NCBI GenBank assembly: GCA_037903355.1
Contig: JBAJFE010000061.1
Coordinates: 806,001-870,000 of the forward strand
Source of the DNA: Trichuris trichiura
Taxonomy: Eukaryota; Nematoda; Enoplea; Trichinellida; Trichuridae
Length of the DNA: 64,000 bases
Direction of reading: 5' to 3'
Position 1 is the stretch's first letter; the number at the start of each line of letters is the position of its first letter. A model generated the notes under the pieces. That model saw nothing but the letters and a program-made list of their open reading frames with translations, searched no databases and was not told the origin of the DNA. A program made the translations under genes and the position numbers. This document shows positions 1-14,274 of this stretch, in pieces.

Positions 1-39
1 AACAGAGAAGTGAGAAGAAATGCAAATTGAAAGCTGAGT

Positions 40-125
40 CGTATCTCCTGTTTTTCCCAATAACTGCTCGTCCATCCGTTGGTGAAACATTCGTTTCACC
101 TAATTAAACTTATCAGAAGCTGTTA
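40..125 (+). repeat. Fragment of a tRNA-like-headed short repeat
   Basis: Contains gctcgtccatccgttggtg, the head shared with repeats near 10997, 41690, 45355, 55195 and 63600. It is followed by a short stem (GGTGAAAC / GTTTCACC). The usual 3' tail is not visible, so this is a truncated or diverged copy. Confidence 0.4.
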
Positions 126-170
126 GCAAAGATCAGAAAAGTAAAACATCTTTTTTAAAATGAAACTTAC

Positions 171-2919
171 CTGCAAGGCCCCAACCTGCCACTAAACAAC
201 GACCGTCAATTGGAACCGTCTTTTCATCTTCAGTCGGAAGACATATTCCTTGTATGGATTTGCCATATGTAACCATCTTGTCCAATTTCAGTAACGCTAT
301 GTCTTCAATGTTTTTGATTTTATTGAATTCCCCAGTAGCTATCTCTTTAACTCTTATATGTTCTGATAAATGAAGGAGAAAACGTGTATCGTGGACGCCA
401 AGATAAACGTGTACGTCGCTGACATTCACCAGTGGTCCATTGTACATGTGCCTAAAAAGTAGTCCATTTTTTACTAACAGCCATTGCATTTGACTCATCA
501 TTTTGGTTTTCATAAAAATGAGAGCGCTTCATGTGTAGAGACTTCCATGAATCTTGTCAAGAAAATTGTTTTAGCATAAATAGCCCCTGGAAACTGCTTT
601 AAAATGAAATCATGAAACCCGTTAGGGTACAGAGGAAAAAGTGGTAGGCGCGCTATAAGCAGAAACGCTTATTCTCTAAATTCAATAGAACTTACTAAGC
701 ATAACTTCATATTTCTTAATGCTTACGACGTTAGTATTATTACTTGAACAGAGCATTCACAATCCACTTACCTATTCAATAGGCGACGGATGGAATATGT
801 GATTTTCTCCCATAATTTCGGACTTTCAAAGTCTGACCTATTAATAGAAGAAAGTAAGTTTATTCTTCGTGATCCCAGCAATTAGAAAAGGTCTTTCAAA
901 AGCACCTCATGGTAGAATCCGTGGCAGCCTATTCGCAACATAGAACCTTTTGTTAATGCAAATGAGATGTCCGATCTCGTCGAAACCAAGAAAAGAAAAA
1001 GTGCACTAATTACAGCTAAAGAAGTTCAACCTATTGCATGCAAGTTTTCCCGTTTAGGAAGAAAATCCATCGCCTTAACTAAATGGAAGTTGCGTCTCCT
1101 ACGTGATGGTTCATCAGAATGTTAACGTATAGTTATAATAATTAGCAGACTTACGTATCGACGACACAGTGCGCGGCAGTCAGTACCAAATCTGAAGTGT
1201 TGCCTTCTTTCCAGTGTATTAGACTTCCTCCGCATCTTTTGCGGTACCCTTTCATGTTGGTGATAATCAATGCCTGCCATGGATGCGAATTTTCTCTTGC
1301 TTCAATTCCATTCACAATGCGATTTCCAACACGCCCTTTCGACCCGAAAACCGGTTTAAAAAATGGTCTGCCGCACGTTTCCTACGGTGAGTTGCTTTTA
1401 ACGATCAAACGGCTGCGAGGCAAAAATGTTCGGAACTGTGAACTATTAACACTTCAATCGATGTAGCGGGAAAGCATTTGAGTAGCTAATCACCTACTGC
1501 GCCTACGTGCTCTCCTTACTTGTCGAACACTTTCTGGTGACCATGCTGAGAGGCAAATTTCTGATGCAAAGTTCTTGGTACCAAATGGTTTCTGTTCTAA
1601 CAGAAGCTGAGTTTATTTTGAAGGAATAAATCAGCCATTTTTAACATCTTCAAATTTGGAGATATTCTTTCCGCACGTGCCAACACTTTTTAAGCGGGAA
1701 AGGAGGCAATCAAAAGGGACAACGTCTGTTGAGCATTCCAAGTATGGTGATACATCGCGGCCATTTCCATAAAGATTCGCTGGCCTCCACTTATGCATGA
1801 TTTTGCTGCAAAATGATACCATGTCTGTTTTAAGAAATTTCAGCAGCCTCTCGCAAAACTTTCGATAATCTTGTTAAGCTGCCTGCAATAGAAGTCTGCA
1901 GTGACTGCCTGACACGATTCCAGCAGTTCAGGATACACCATAGCTACTTGATTCCACCAGACATAAATGAGTACTTCTTTACTATGGATATTGGCCTTCG
2001 CTGTAGAAGCAGTGTCTTGATTTCTGTGTAACCAGTATTTTTTCTTCTTTGGATTTCATGTAGAATTCACCACTTTTCATCCTGTGATACTCTTTGTTCT
2101 ACGCCTAGCCAGCAGTGAAAGTTAAGTGATGGCATTATTGATAATGACAAATACAAATAGCTAGAACAGCGCTGATTTTCCGCGTTTGTTCTTTTCATTG
2201 GAGCTTGTAACCATCACATGCTTCTGTGAGCTTTCATATCGTCACGCTTTAGTTCTCTTCAAGCAATGCCAGTGAGTCCCCATCTCCAGTTCCGTTATAA
2301 TAGTCAGAACTACGTTGGTCATCTGCATTACGAAGCCGTTTCAATCGCTTTTTAAACTTGGCTACTGACCTGAGATCAGTACCGCAAGTGTCACACGAAG
2401 TTCTCTAAAGTCCTGTTGTTGTCTTTGTTTTTATAAAAACATAACACATTGTATAGAAGTCTCTTCAGAGCTGCATAAAATGGACGATACTGACTGAAAC
2501 GTTTTGTGGACGTTAAGGTGGAAGTCAAGCCAAATCAGCTCTGCACAAGGAAACTGGAATAGTTGAGCAACGCTCAAGATTTCTGAGCATCAAGTGTAGT
2601 ATAACGGACTTATTTTCACGTGGAATAAAAAGCATGACTTCTGGTATACATTATGCTTCTGAAATTCAGGCTGTGTACTGAAGTGCTAGAATTGCTTTTG
2701 TTGTACATAAGCTCAGGACCACAAGCTTCATTTCTTATGCTCAGTGATGAACAATACACAATTCCAACGAAAACTGCGTGAAAGGACGCTGAGTAGTAAA
2801 AGTCACTTTCTAAAAGCTACGAAAGTTTTAACTGCTCACGAGTTGCTTACTTCACTGTAATTTATCTGTAGAAACAGTATGCATGCCATGGCTAGAAGAG
2901 CGCCTTGTCGAGGTCCCAT
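171..2919 (-). CDS. Secreted chymotrypsin-like serine protease A (5-exon family, 3' part outside window)
   Basis: S1-family secreted protease, partial. Exon 1 (2851-2919) encodes a 23-residue hydrophobic signal peptide starting MGPRQGALLAMAC and ending at GAA|GTAAGC. Exon 2 (1155-1381) carries the propeptide cysteine (ETCGRP), the activation site R|IVNGIEA, SHPWQA, CGGSL and the His57 motif LTAAHC. Exon 3 (171-451) carries the Asp102 motif EDIALLKL, the ICLP cysteine and CLVAGWG. Exon sizes and phases (69 phase 0, 227 phase 2, 281 phase 1) match genes B and P. Exons 4 and 5, with Ser195, must lie left of base 1. Just before exon 2 there is an in-frame TAG that I read as the acceptor ...ccgtag|GAAACG, because B and M1-M7 splice at the same codon. 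Introns 452-1154 and 1382-2850 show nothing else recognisable. Family is firm; substrate is unknown. Confidence 0.85.
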
Positions 2920-3294
2920 AACTTTTATGAAATGAAGAGTTTTTGTGTCAATTTAAGCACTGAAATCAAATTAAGTAAATATTGGCATTTTGATGAGCTG
3001 ATGTTGGAGTTCGCGCAATGGTTTCTCTCTGTTCAAAGAAACGCGTGAATGAACAGCAGGCACCCTTATATTATTCTACAGACAACGATTAAAATTAGAA
3101 TTTCTTCACAATGACTAATAACTCAATCTAGATGATTAACATCGAGTCTCATTGTTTTTATGGAAAAAGCAAGACCTTACGCTTGGTGACTTCCAGCCTC
3201 TTCTGTGATATATAAACCACTACAAAGATTGAGACGCGTGTATGCATGAAGCAGTTAACATATACGAAACATTAAACTTTCGCAGAACACAATG

Positions 3295-3625
3295 CAGTAA
3301 AACCCCCGAAGCTGACCACTCCTATATGGTGACCACCTCCCTAAGTTGACCGAATTTTGACCAGTTGTTTGTCCGCACGTTAATAAGCGCAAGGACAACC
3401 TCCGTAAGTGGGAAGTTGACCTCTTCAGCCGTGACGTGGTATAGGGACGTAATGCTAGTTTGTTCACTGTAAGATGACCGGTCTGTTGAATGGACAACTT
3501 AAGGTGGTTCAACTGCAATCTATTCAGCCGATCAACTTATACCCACAGTTCCCATATGTTGACTACTTCCTATGTTGACCAGTTTTCCCCAGTCCGTTGG
3601 GTGGTGAACTCACGGGGGTTTTACT
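3295..3625. mobile_element. Non-autonomous pogo/Tigger-like MITE
   Basis: The left end CAGTAAAACCCCCG is mirrored by CGGGGGTTTTACTA on the right, giving terminal inverted repeats of about 14 bp. TA lies next to the right end. The interior repeats the phrase GTTGACC in both orientations and has no transposase. A shorter relative with cleaner ends lies at 46533-46687. CAGT...ACTG-type ends with TA targets are typical of pogo/Tigger-derived MITEs. It sits between genes A and B. Confidence 0.7.
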
Positions 3626-3729
3626 ATATTTGCTTACGGTTTAATCGTTAGACTTTCACCGCGTACGCTATAAAGGTATGGTCTCAAGCAGTACCATTTT
3701 CGAAAGGTTAGGTAATAATAAAAAGTGTT

Positions 3730-3964
3730 CATAATGGAAAAGTTTTATTACGGAGTTTTTCCGTTTAATGTGATAAATTACTCCGGAGCTTTCGGGTCGA
3801 CCGAGACCCGTCTTCAGCGGTTGAGTGAACTCACCACCGCTGAAGACGGGTCTCGGTCGACCCGAAAGCTCCGGAGTAATTTATCACATTAAACGGGAAA
3901 AATTCCGTAATAAAACTTTTCCATTATGAAAACATACGCTCCCGTACCAAGAAACCACATTTTC
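3730..3964 (+). mobile_element. Fold-back element FB-1 with 13-bp target duplication
   Basis: Nearly perfect inverted repeat: arms of about 95 bp (about 3730-3828 and 3836-3928) around a very short loop. A 3' tail of about 36 bp (gaaaac...cccgtaccaag...attttc) follows that is not part of the palindrome. The element is flanked by an exact 13-bp direct repeat AATAAAAAGTGTT (3717-3729 and 3965-3977). The arms contain the family core CCGCTGAAGAC-GGGTC...GACCC-GAAAGC. It has no coding capacity. Relatives lie at 14275, 28076 and 54581, with decayed copies near 40205 and 62090. Confidence 0.85.
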
Positions 3965-4910
3965 AATAAAAAGTGTTATATTAACATCGCAGCGATTGTT
4001 TTTTCAGCTTTTCTGTGTACAAGCGTTTGCCACGGATGTGAATATTTTTCGCTTGAATTTAATTTGCGACTTGACTGGGAGTTGAATTTTTAGCTCCAAT
4101 TATTAATGCTTTGCAATAAGGCTGGCCACAGATTTCCTGTAGTAATTTGGGTACCAATGCTTAATATGGCAAGTTTACAGACTTGACCATAGGGTGGGAA
4201 ACGAAGTGAACAAATCATCAAAATATTCCCACTTTTGCATGCTTATGAATGAGAATGATTCCCATATTTGGAAATCAAAGTTAAGACGAAGCTTTAAAAT
4301 GTAAGTCAATCCGGTATGCAAAGCGCGTAACGGTTCACATGCCTTTGGCGATTACAGGAGATTGCTTGCCTGCAGCACTGCAAACGTTTAATACCGCGTA
4401 TTAATTTTGAGAAGTAATTATTAGTTACGCAAAAGAGAATTTCTAACTATTAAATGATGCGCAGGCTGTAGAATGACCTACTCATCTGTAATGAACTATC
4501 AACGAGTGTGCGAGATAAGTTTGCTAAGCAGTCAGTCATTTCCACCAAAACTATTCGCCTGATAATTGTACTTCACATTAACGACCGTTGCGGCCACCGC
4601 CACAATGTTTACGATCTCGTTGCCCTAGATGCTCACACATGTGATAGAGGTGACTTGGGATAACGTACAGCTATCTTCGGAACTTGCAAGTTATAAGCTG
4701 ACTTGAACGTTAGCACACGCGTTTTTCTGTTAAAAGTCAAAATGCCATATTTTTCATCAAAGCAATGATTTTGATGCATACTGACATTCAACGCAAGGGT
4801 AGTGCAATGTAATATTAACAATGAACCATAAAAATTAGTGATAAAGTCAAAGTACATCGCCTTAGTCGCACAAAATAACGTTTCTTTATAAAACGTTTAG
4901 CGGTGCGCTT

Positions 4911-7900
4911 TTATTTGCTGGGCTTATCTGTTATCACCCGAAATACTGATACATTTTCTTGCTTAGGAGAGTGGGAATTTCGGTTTGTTTCCATTTTTTC
5001 GTTGTACGTTGTAGTATCGACAAATATTGCGTTTCTACGCGCATGCAGTCGCGAAATCATTTCGTACAACCATTTCAAGTAGTAGGGAACTTTCATGAAG
5101 GCATACTTGTAAATCGTATCGTAACAGTCCTCTGCAATGCCGAACGACACTATTCCATACAGGACGAAAGTGTTATTTTTTACACATGCCAGTGGTCCAC
5201 CTGAATCGCCCTAAAATTACAAATGACTGATGAGTCTTCAAGCGACAAGGGTGAACCGTCATTAAATGGCGTGAAAGCACATTGACTTTATACAGAAATA
5301 TCAGAAACCAAGAAATAGTCCATTGCAACAATTCTTTTTAAGATAGTCTGTGGAATGATATGCTAAGCGCATTGGCATCGGGAAGGAAAGATTAATATCA
5401 GCTTAAGAGACTTGAAAGCCATGAATTACTGTTATAGCAGAGTCAAGTACTGCCATGCGCTTGCTCCCATGTGATTATGCATAATTTTCAAAATATGAGT
5501 TATAATAACTAACGTAAGAAATATTTAGTGAACATAAAAAATAAAAACGTTGCTATATACATATGCTGGTCCAGCCCTCTTGCTCCTTCCGCGAACGCAA
5601 ATCATCCGGGTTTCGTCGAAGAACTTGTTATAGATTTTTCCGTTGTCAACGTACGCGTCGATTTGTTGCAAACTTGACGCAAAGTTTCCATCAGCTAAAC
5701 ATTAAAGCAGCACGTCACGCGAAGATGTTAGTGAAAGCAACATTTCTTTCTTACGCTTGATGAGAGATACTTAAACTGGCGTAAGGGCCAGGAGATGATT
5801 ATGCAAAATGTGCCATTCAAATCATATACAGAAAATGACATATCGTTTCAAATCAAGAAGTAAAGATTGGGAGAAACGATGGCATAATTTATGAATCAGT
5901 TTTACGCTTCTGTCGTTCAGATGGCTAATTGCCTTATACCTAAAGAACAATTTCCCTATTGTAGGAAGGGCAGTTTCCATGGAATTTGCAATCGTTGAAA
6001 ACGGAGCGCACAAGGCTCTGAAAACTCTAAAGACTTGGAAGTATACAAGAAACAGTTTGTACTTTTTCCTTAAAACTTAAATATATTATAGTGGACAGCT
6101 ACACCGTAGCAACCCAACACACTTTCGATTATAGCTTTTATTGTTCCAAAAATACAGCTAAACAAATCGATACTCACTTTACTCGACCAAACCTTTAGCC
6201 GTCCGTCTAAGTGGCTAATATACTAATAACCGTTCTTAAAAATTGTGCAATCAACATTTATTCCGGTTACTTGTATGGTCATAAAACTTCTTGCTTTAAG
6301 CAAATAAAGTGAGACTAATCTTTCTCATGTCCAGTTATCCTCAAAGCGTTATCCATTCTTTTCTCCGTCATCATTTAGCAGTAACATGAACAATTGTGCA
6401 CAGTATGACAGCAAGAATTAGTTACAGGACCCACAGGTAATCAATTCAATGTACAGTTAAACGTCTGCGTAAAGTCGAGCAAAACGGTAAGTCTTAGCGA
6501 CTCTGTGCATCTTCGCTTCTCTCTTCGTTGCAGCTACTTTATACTATCCATGGCATAATTATTATATCTGTTTTTATTACCGAATGAATAATATTTTAAG
6601 TACTGTGCTTTTAGCGGTTCTTTTTGATATGCTCTTATGTTCTTTCTAATACAGTTGGTATTATTTGAATGGTGCGCGATTTAAGAAGACAGTCAAAATG
6701 TGCAATGATGAAATCTATTAGGAACTCAGCTGAAGCTGTTTTTTGAAAGTTATGACTCTATGGCAATAAAGAGTGAACTTATCTGTTTGAAGATTATCGC
6801 GTCCTAATATACTGTGCAAAAAGTAATAGTGCAACGAAGTCTTAAAATAAAACTTACCTATAAGACCCCAACCTGTCACAAAACATGGACTTTGAACTGG
6901 AGGCTCCTTTTCATCTCCAGTAGGAAGGCATATTCCTTGAATGAAATTGTTGTAGGTTATCTCATTTTCCAGCTTCAGTACTGCAAGGTCTTCGACGTTC
7001 CTGACTTTATTAAATTCTCCAACAATTATTTGTTTAACCGCTAAACGTGTTGATGAAGAAGCGAGGTGATTCACATCGTGCGCGCCAAGAAAAACGTGCA
7101 CATTGGTAACATTTGCCACTGGTCCATGCTTTTCATGTCTAGAATAGATTCCTTTCTTAGCCAGATGCGTATAAAATGCACGATTATTCCAAAGCAGATT
7201 TTGTCAACAGGCTACAACAAAACGCTTTATTTTCTTGAGACTCTGCAACTGCTCAGGTCTCATTTTTAGCGGTGAATAAGAAATGAACCGTACGCAATAA
7301 TTGGAAGCTCTTTGTTGTGCACGATTCATTCACTACTCTTCGCATAAGACTGGACGTGAACAGTGCTGGTAGCTATGGAAAAATTAATCCTTTTTAGTCA
7401 GCGATCGCCAGTCGCTGGAAAACATCTATGCTTGGCATTAAATTTAACATATTTTGCCTCCATGAAAGTTGAGCACGTGTAAGGCTCCCCACGCCTTTAG
7501 TATAAGATTGAACCACCCGAAGGTGGATCACAAAGCATGACGCCAAATGAAGAGTCGAGTCATAGATTAGCCAAAAGCAGGCAAAATACATTTTCTGGAC
7601 CCTTAGTCGAAATGACATGCTAACATTTATAGAGTATCGTTGAATTTGAAAACAACTGTAAAGTAAACATTACTTTGACATTATCAACGTACTTACTTAT
7701 CGAATAGGCGATTGAAGATGTACGATACATGCTCCCACAGAGTAGGAGGTTCAAAATCTGACCTGAAAGCAATTTATGTCGTTATTTCAACTTCTAAAAC
7801 CTGAAAAAATGTTTCGAGATGAAAAAAACAAATAAACCATCTTTGGAGTTTGAATGATGCACTCGCTGCGTCGTTAAAGTAACTGAGGAACGAGTAATAG

Positions 7901-9222
7901 CTGTATGACAGATAGAGATAAGCATGACAACAAAGCCAGCCTATCAACCTGTCAGTAAGTTTTTTAGTAATCTATTCCCACCATTCTATCGTTGACCTTT
8001 CGTGATGTTCATGTTCGATGACTACTCTGCTCTACCTGGCGCGCGCCTATCCGCCAATCATCAGCCCATTATGACGCAGCCTAAAATGTACCTTATGTTT
8101 ACGTTTAGGCTTTGCAGAAGGCAGCAAGCAATGGACGGTTTGCTAATCTCTCTTCCTGCTTGTCTTGCCTTTATTTAAGCCTAAGCAAAAGCGCATTAGT
8201 AAAGTTGAACCTGAACCAAAAGGAGGCTATTCTGCGGCGACAGTCAAATACAATAGGACAGAATAGACTTACGTATTGACAACGCAGTGGGCAGCTGTCA
8301 AAACCAGATCTGAAGTATTGCCTTCTTTCCAGTCTATTAGAGTTCCGCCGCATGATTTGAACGCTCGTATAGTCCCTGTGAGGACATACGCTTGCCACGG
8401 GTGCGAATGCTTCCTTGCTTCAATTCCATTCGCAATGCGGTTTCCAGATTTGCCATTCGATGGCCAATACGGCTTATAGTAAGGTTGCCCGCAAGTTGCC
8501 TTAGATGATTTGCTTTTAAGAGCAAACCAATCCGAGGAAGAAGTAAACACACTTTTGAAATAATTTTAAATAGTTCAACAACCATTGCAACAACATCTTA
8601 TAACGCTCACTAACTGCTAACTCCGCGTACGTACTCATGCTCAGACTATGCAAGTTTTTCTTCTGAACAAACATTTCGTTAGTACAAGTTCTTGAATATC
8701 AAACAATGCGCATGAAGGAATGAGAAAAGGTATGCCTTATACTAAGTTGAGTGGTATTTCATTGCTTCGCGTTTGTACATGTTCATTTCATGCTATATGA
8801 AAGAAATTCTAAAAAGATGTAAAGGATAAAAGGCGCCATGTCAGCTCAAAAACATTAACATATGCAAAGACGCTCCATTAGCTCATAACCGACAGTATGC
8901 ACAACAGAAAGTAAGAGTTGTCCTTTTCCATAAATTCTTAGTGCATACTAATGCGCTCATACTGTTGCCATCCAGTGCGTGCTCACCTTCACTAGCTGCT
9001 TTCTTTACGCATATAAAAGAGCCTTGTATTATTTCAACAAGCACAACGTCATCCAGATTGATTAGGTTTAAAGAATTACTGCTGAAGTAAGATTCCATAA
9101 TTACTTGCTTTCTTACAGCTCAAAAGGTTTTAAGTGGTGGCAAATTTGCTTACCTCGCTGTTATATATCAGAAAAAATTGTATGCACACTACGGTCAACA
9201 ACATGCCTTTCCGGAGGAGCAT
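4911..9222 (-). CDS. Secreted chymotrypsin-like serine protease B, complete, with C-terminal extension
   Basis: Five exons: 9154-9222 (signal peptide, starts MLLRKGMLLTVVC), 8273-8499, 6858-7138, 5561-5694 and 4911-5210. They total 1011 bp, 336 residues. Motifs: propeptide ATCGQP, activation site R|IANGIEA, SHPWQA, His57 in LTAAHC, Asp102 in EDLAVLKL, ICLP, CFVTGWG, MIC, Ser195 in GDSGGPLAC. The residue at about position 189 is Gly (RAGPAYGDSGG), so a trypsin-like Asp pocket is absent. Cys168 and Cys191 are missing while MIC (Cys182) and a Cys after SFGIAED are present. The chain continues about 45 polar residues past the usual C-terminal helix (YYLKWLYEM), unlike M1-M7. The start is chosen because exon 1 has the same length and phase as in A. 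The long intron 9153-8500 and the others hold no recognised insertion. Confidence 0.88.
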
Positions 9223-11472
9223 AATTTCGAATTAAAGGACTTCAGGCTTGTATTTATGCATTAAAATCAGATTAAGTAAATATTGGCTTTCTGTAGCACA
9301 CCGTAGCGAGCTAATATTTGATTTCATTAAGGAAAGGGTCTGCTATATCTACCGATCATCCAAGCATGTCAACTGTAGCAATGATTAGAAGACGGAATAC
9401 TGCCACATCTCTTCTGTAACGATTGAAAGTACAACTTTTTCCAACGTAAACAGCAGTTGGATGCTTCGCTTTGATAGTTCTAAACGAAGTTAGTTCTGCT
9501 CCATACTATTCGAAAGCAGTTCTAAGAAGTTTTATGATGACTATTTCGCGCAGAAATTCGAGAGAATTAAGTTAAAAAATGTCATGCGACCAATAGCTTA
9601 AAACATAGGAGATAGAAAGCGAGCTAAATAAGCAAGGAGAATTTTGATGCATAATAACAAAAGTTTCTACCGCGAGTTAACGCGCGAACGGTTCTGCGTT
9701 CCCAAAAACGATCACCTTCATGAGCTGCGTGTGCCTATGCGAGCATAACATTTTACAATTCAAGCGAAGATTGTGTGAAAACAGGAGGAGTTGTAAATAA
9801 TAATCCATATCAAAATAATCTACACAGCTTTCGCTATGCTAGAAATGTTTGTTTTTAATCGTATGCAAGTTGCACAATCATTTATCAACAGAAATTTTAA
9901 AGGCGCTACGGCCAACGAATGGCACTTTATCAAATGAAGACTTCCGATTTAAATTATAGCACTCAGATCAGATTAATTAAATGTTATCGCTTTTTCGAGG
10001 CCGACACTATTGAGATAACATTTTCATTTACGAAGAGCTGCTGTGTTCACTGCTACGATGAAAAGCTTAAGTTCTCCATAATACCCAAAAAGCACAATTA
10101 GGGTCGACAATACACTTCTGTTCTACTCAAGGATCAGTCAACATTAGCTGGAAGTAAAAAGAGACAAAGTACAGCAAAATAAAATGTCAAAACGTGAAAG
10201 TATCTAGTAAGTTTGATTTGTTCCATTATAAAGCTAACACCTTAGCAAGATTGAACTAAACATATGCTAAGCATTAAGCTTTTTATAAAGCTCAGAGTGG
10301 GTCGGTTAGCCACAGCCGAACTTCTTTATGTTAAGAACTAATAAATGGATAGTCTGAAAGAAGGATGAGCAGACACAGCAAAGCATCTCTGAACTTTTAC
10401 GCAATAATAGCGGTCCAAAAACCGTTAAACCTATGCGTGTGAAACGAAACTATCTTAGCACTTAGGTCAACAATGCACCGCAGCTACTGGCTGGCCTAAA
10501 GATTCCTAACTGTGTGCCAGTATCGTTAATAATGACAGCTGTTCAAGCACGAAGCTGAGGTAAATGCTGCAAGCAAATATTACACATTCCTTTCTTTAAC
10601 GAAGGAATGGGACCTTCTCTGAATTATTGCTTCTCAAGATATACAAAAGTTAACGAGCAAAACAGCTTGTATTTGTCAACTACAAAGACGGCTTTCCAGT
10701 GACATTCTTGACCTGAACAAACGAATGACAAGTAATAAGAAGACTCTAGCAAGAATAACTCACAGTTTCATAAAAGCATGTAAAGCTCTTCATGATTTAT
10801 TTGGTTCAAAGTAGGTGAGTACCTGTAAACAGCAACAAAAATGCCCTACCAACAAATGGACAACCTAACGACTACTAAGGGTTGCAGCCTTCTCAAAGCT
10901 CTTGCACAACAGTAAGGGAAGGTGCTGCGCCAAAGATTCATCGATGATGGAACAACAGCTTTCTGAAAATACCAATTTTCAGTAACGCTGCGTTCTGTGC
11001 TCATTCATTTATTGGTAGAGCATTTGCCTGCTATTTTATGCATACTCGCATGTGTCGAACCTAGAATAAACAGAAAACTAAGATACGGCCTGTTGAAAGG
11101 CAGCCAGTCTTCAATTTCATGAAGGCAGAATCTACAACCCTTTTGCTACCTAGTTAGCACCGTTTGAACATTTCAAACTGCCCAACCGAATTGCTACAAA
11201 AATAAAAAGCATGTTACCTACCCTGACAAATTAAGTTGCCAAATGGATCCAACTCAATATAGGACGAAGTGCCTAGAGCAAACGCTTCATATTTTAGCCT
11301 AATAAAGTCACTTAAAAAGGCTTTCAAAATATGATTTATGATTCAATGAAGCACCCAAGAATATCATTACTGCACAAGCTACGCAATGACTGTCAAAAAC
11401 CGTGTGATTTTAAGTTGAGATAGATTATGGACACTCAGCAAAAGGGATTTTCAAAGCGAAAATTTGGTGGAA
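9223..11472. other. Intergenic region with no gene recognised
   Basis: No ORF here resembles a protein family and none shows a convincing exon pattern. The longest, about 60 codons at 9919-10101 (+), has no family signal. The only structured sequence noted is a tRNA-like segment near 10997-11055. Confidence 0.5.
10997..11055 (+). repeat. tRNA-like SINE head or decayed tRNA-derived repeat
   Basis: Reads ttggtagagcatttgcctgc, resembling a tRNA D-arm/A-box. About 25 bases later comes tgtcgaacct, resembling a T-arm/B-box. It cannot be folded into a complete tRNA by eye (the anticodon arm is poor), so it is called a tRNA-derived repeat and not a gene. Related heads occur near 41690, 45355, 55485 and 63600. 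Confidence 0.4.
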
Positions 11473-12870
<1,398 letters not shown>

Positions 12871-14274
12871 CTGAAATTGAACATCACGAACAGGTATGAA
12901 ATGAAGCCGAAAATTAACAAAATTAATTTTCACTTTAGTCAATGCCTTGCCTTAAATGCAACTAGCGTCTCAAATAAGAAGCGAGGCCTTATTGAGCAGA
13001 ATCTTTTAAATCGACACCGCTACAAGCGTATTTTTTAGCGTTGGATCCTACGGATCAACATGCCTTCAGGAAAGTATGCTGAGCGGCTACGTTTTCACCT
13101 TTTTAATTGGCGGTACCGCTTCACATAAGCAGAGTAAACAATACCATCACAAAGAGCAACCTGCGTTCCAATTTAAGTAGAAAACGAGACAAATAAATGT
13201 ACTTGAACTAAATGTCAGCAGAGGTGCTAATGAAAAACCTTTCACCTATTTACCAGAATAGCTGCTTGAAACTGAAACATCAACAGCATAAATTTAAAGC
13301 AGTTTCAAGAAAATGGGACCCTAATACTTACCAAGCGATTCATGGCGAACACACACCCTAATAGTACAGTAGCCTTTTCAGATTAGCAAGTAGTTATCGC
13401 AACTAGCTTTGGATGCGACCTTCAACATGCTCGTTTTCCCAAATGCTAGCCGCCCGTGACAGACGTTGACATCTGCCGAATAAAATATAAAACTTTTAAT
13501 TTAATTTTACAGTCCAAATACGTTCCTCTACGCTTTCTAGCTAACTTCTGATAGTAAATGTTTCATACTGTACTGCTTTTCCGCCAAGTTGCTTTTAATG
13601 TGTTCCGCTTTCGCAGTTCGCATTACCCAATAATGACTTCTCTTGGTGAACAGCATTTACGTACGCGTATTTGTTTATTTGTTGTCAGTGCACCAATTTA
13701 TTTTCTCAGATGCACTGAAAATAAAACTCCTGCAGAAAAAGTAGAAGTTTCATGTTCTCGCACTTCATTGTAGGAAATGGAGAAGCTGAAATAAACCAGC
13801 CTCTTCAGTAACTGTAGGGAAGAAGCTGTTTACAAATGTTGAAAACGCTGTTCTTTCCACCGTGAATGGAAAACGTCTTTTGAATCGAATGTGCGCACTA
13901 CAAAATTCCATACTGCCTCTACAGTTTTAAGATCACTTGCAATAATGTTGCAACGGTAGAGATAAGCAGGTATGACGAAAAGCATGTACGAGGCCCTCGC
14001 CAAGGAGTCTGCGAAAAAGAAAAGCAGCAGGGGAAATAAAAAGTTAGGCTTTTCAAGGCATAAACGTTGATATGACTGTAAACGTGCTATCTTAGACGGA
14101 AGTTCAGACTGTATCCGGCAGGATGTACGTTCCCTTTCGGGAAATGCAAGTCAATCTACTATAGCTATGTTTAAGCCTAACTTAAACATAAGGCTCACAT
14201 TTCGGCTTTCGTACAAACAGGGGCAGAACAGGGCGGCTAATGTGACTGACGGAAAAGGCAAAGCTGGATGGCTT
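12871..14274. other. Intergenic region with no gene recognised
   Basis: ORFs of up to about 70 codons (for example 13558-13773, +) show no family motif, signal peptide or splice-supported extension. The 5' end of the zinc-finger gene may extend here, but I could not identify the exon. Confidence 0.45.

Noticed and set aside
1381..1466. Stop codon in protease A before exon 2, suggesting a pseudogene
   Set aside because: The TAG coincides with the intron acceptor used at the same codon in B and the array genes, so it lies in the intron.
10997..11055. A functional tRNA gene
   Set aside because: A-box-like and B-box-like stretches are present, but acceptor and anticodon stems do not pair acceptably.
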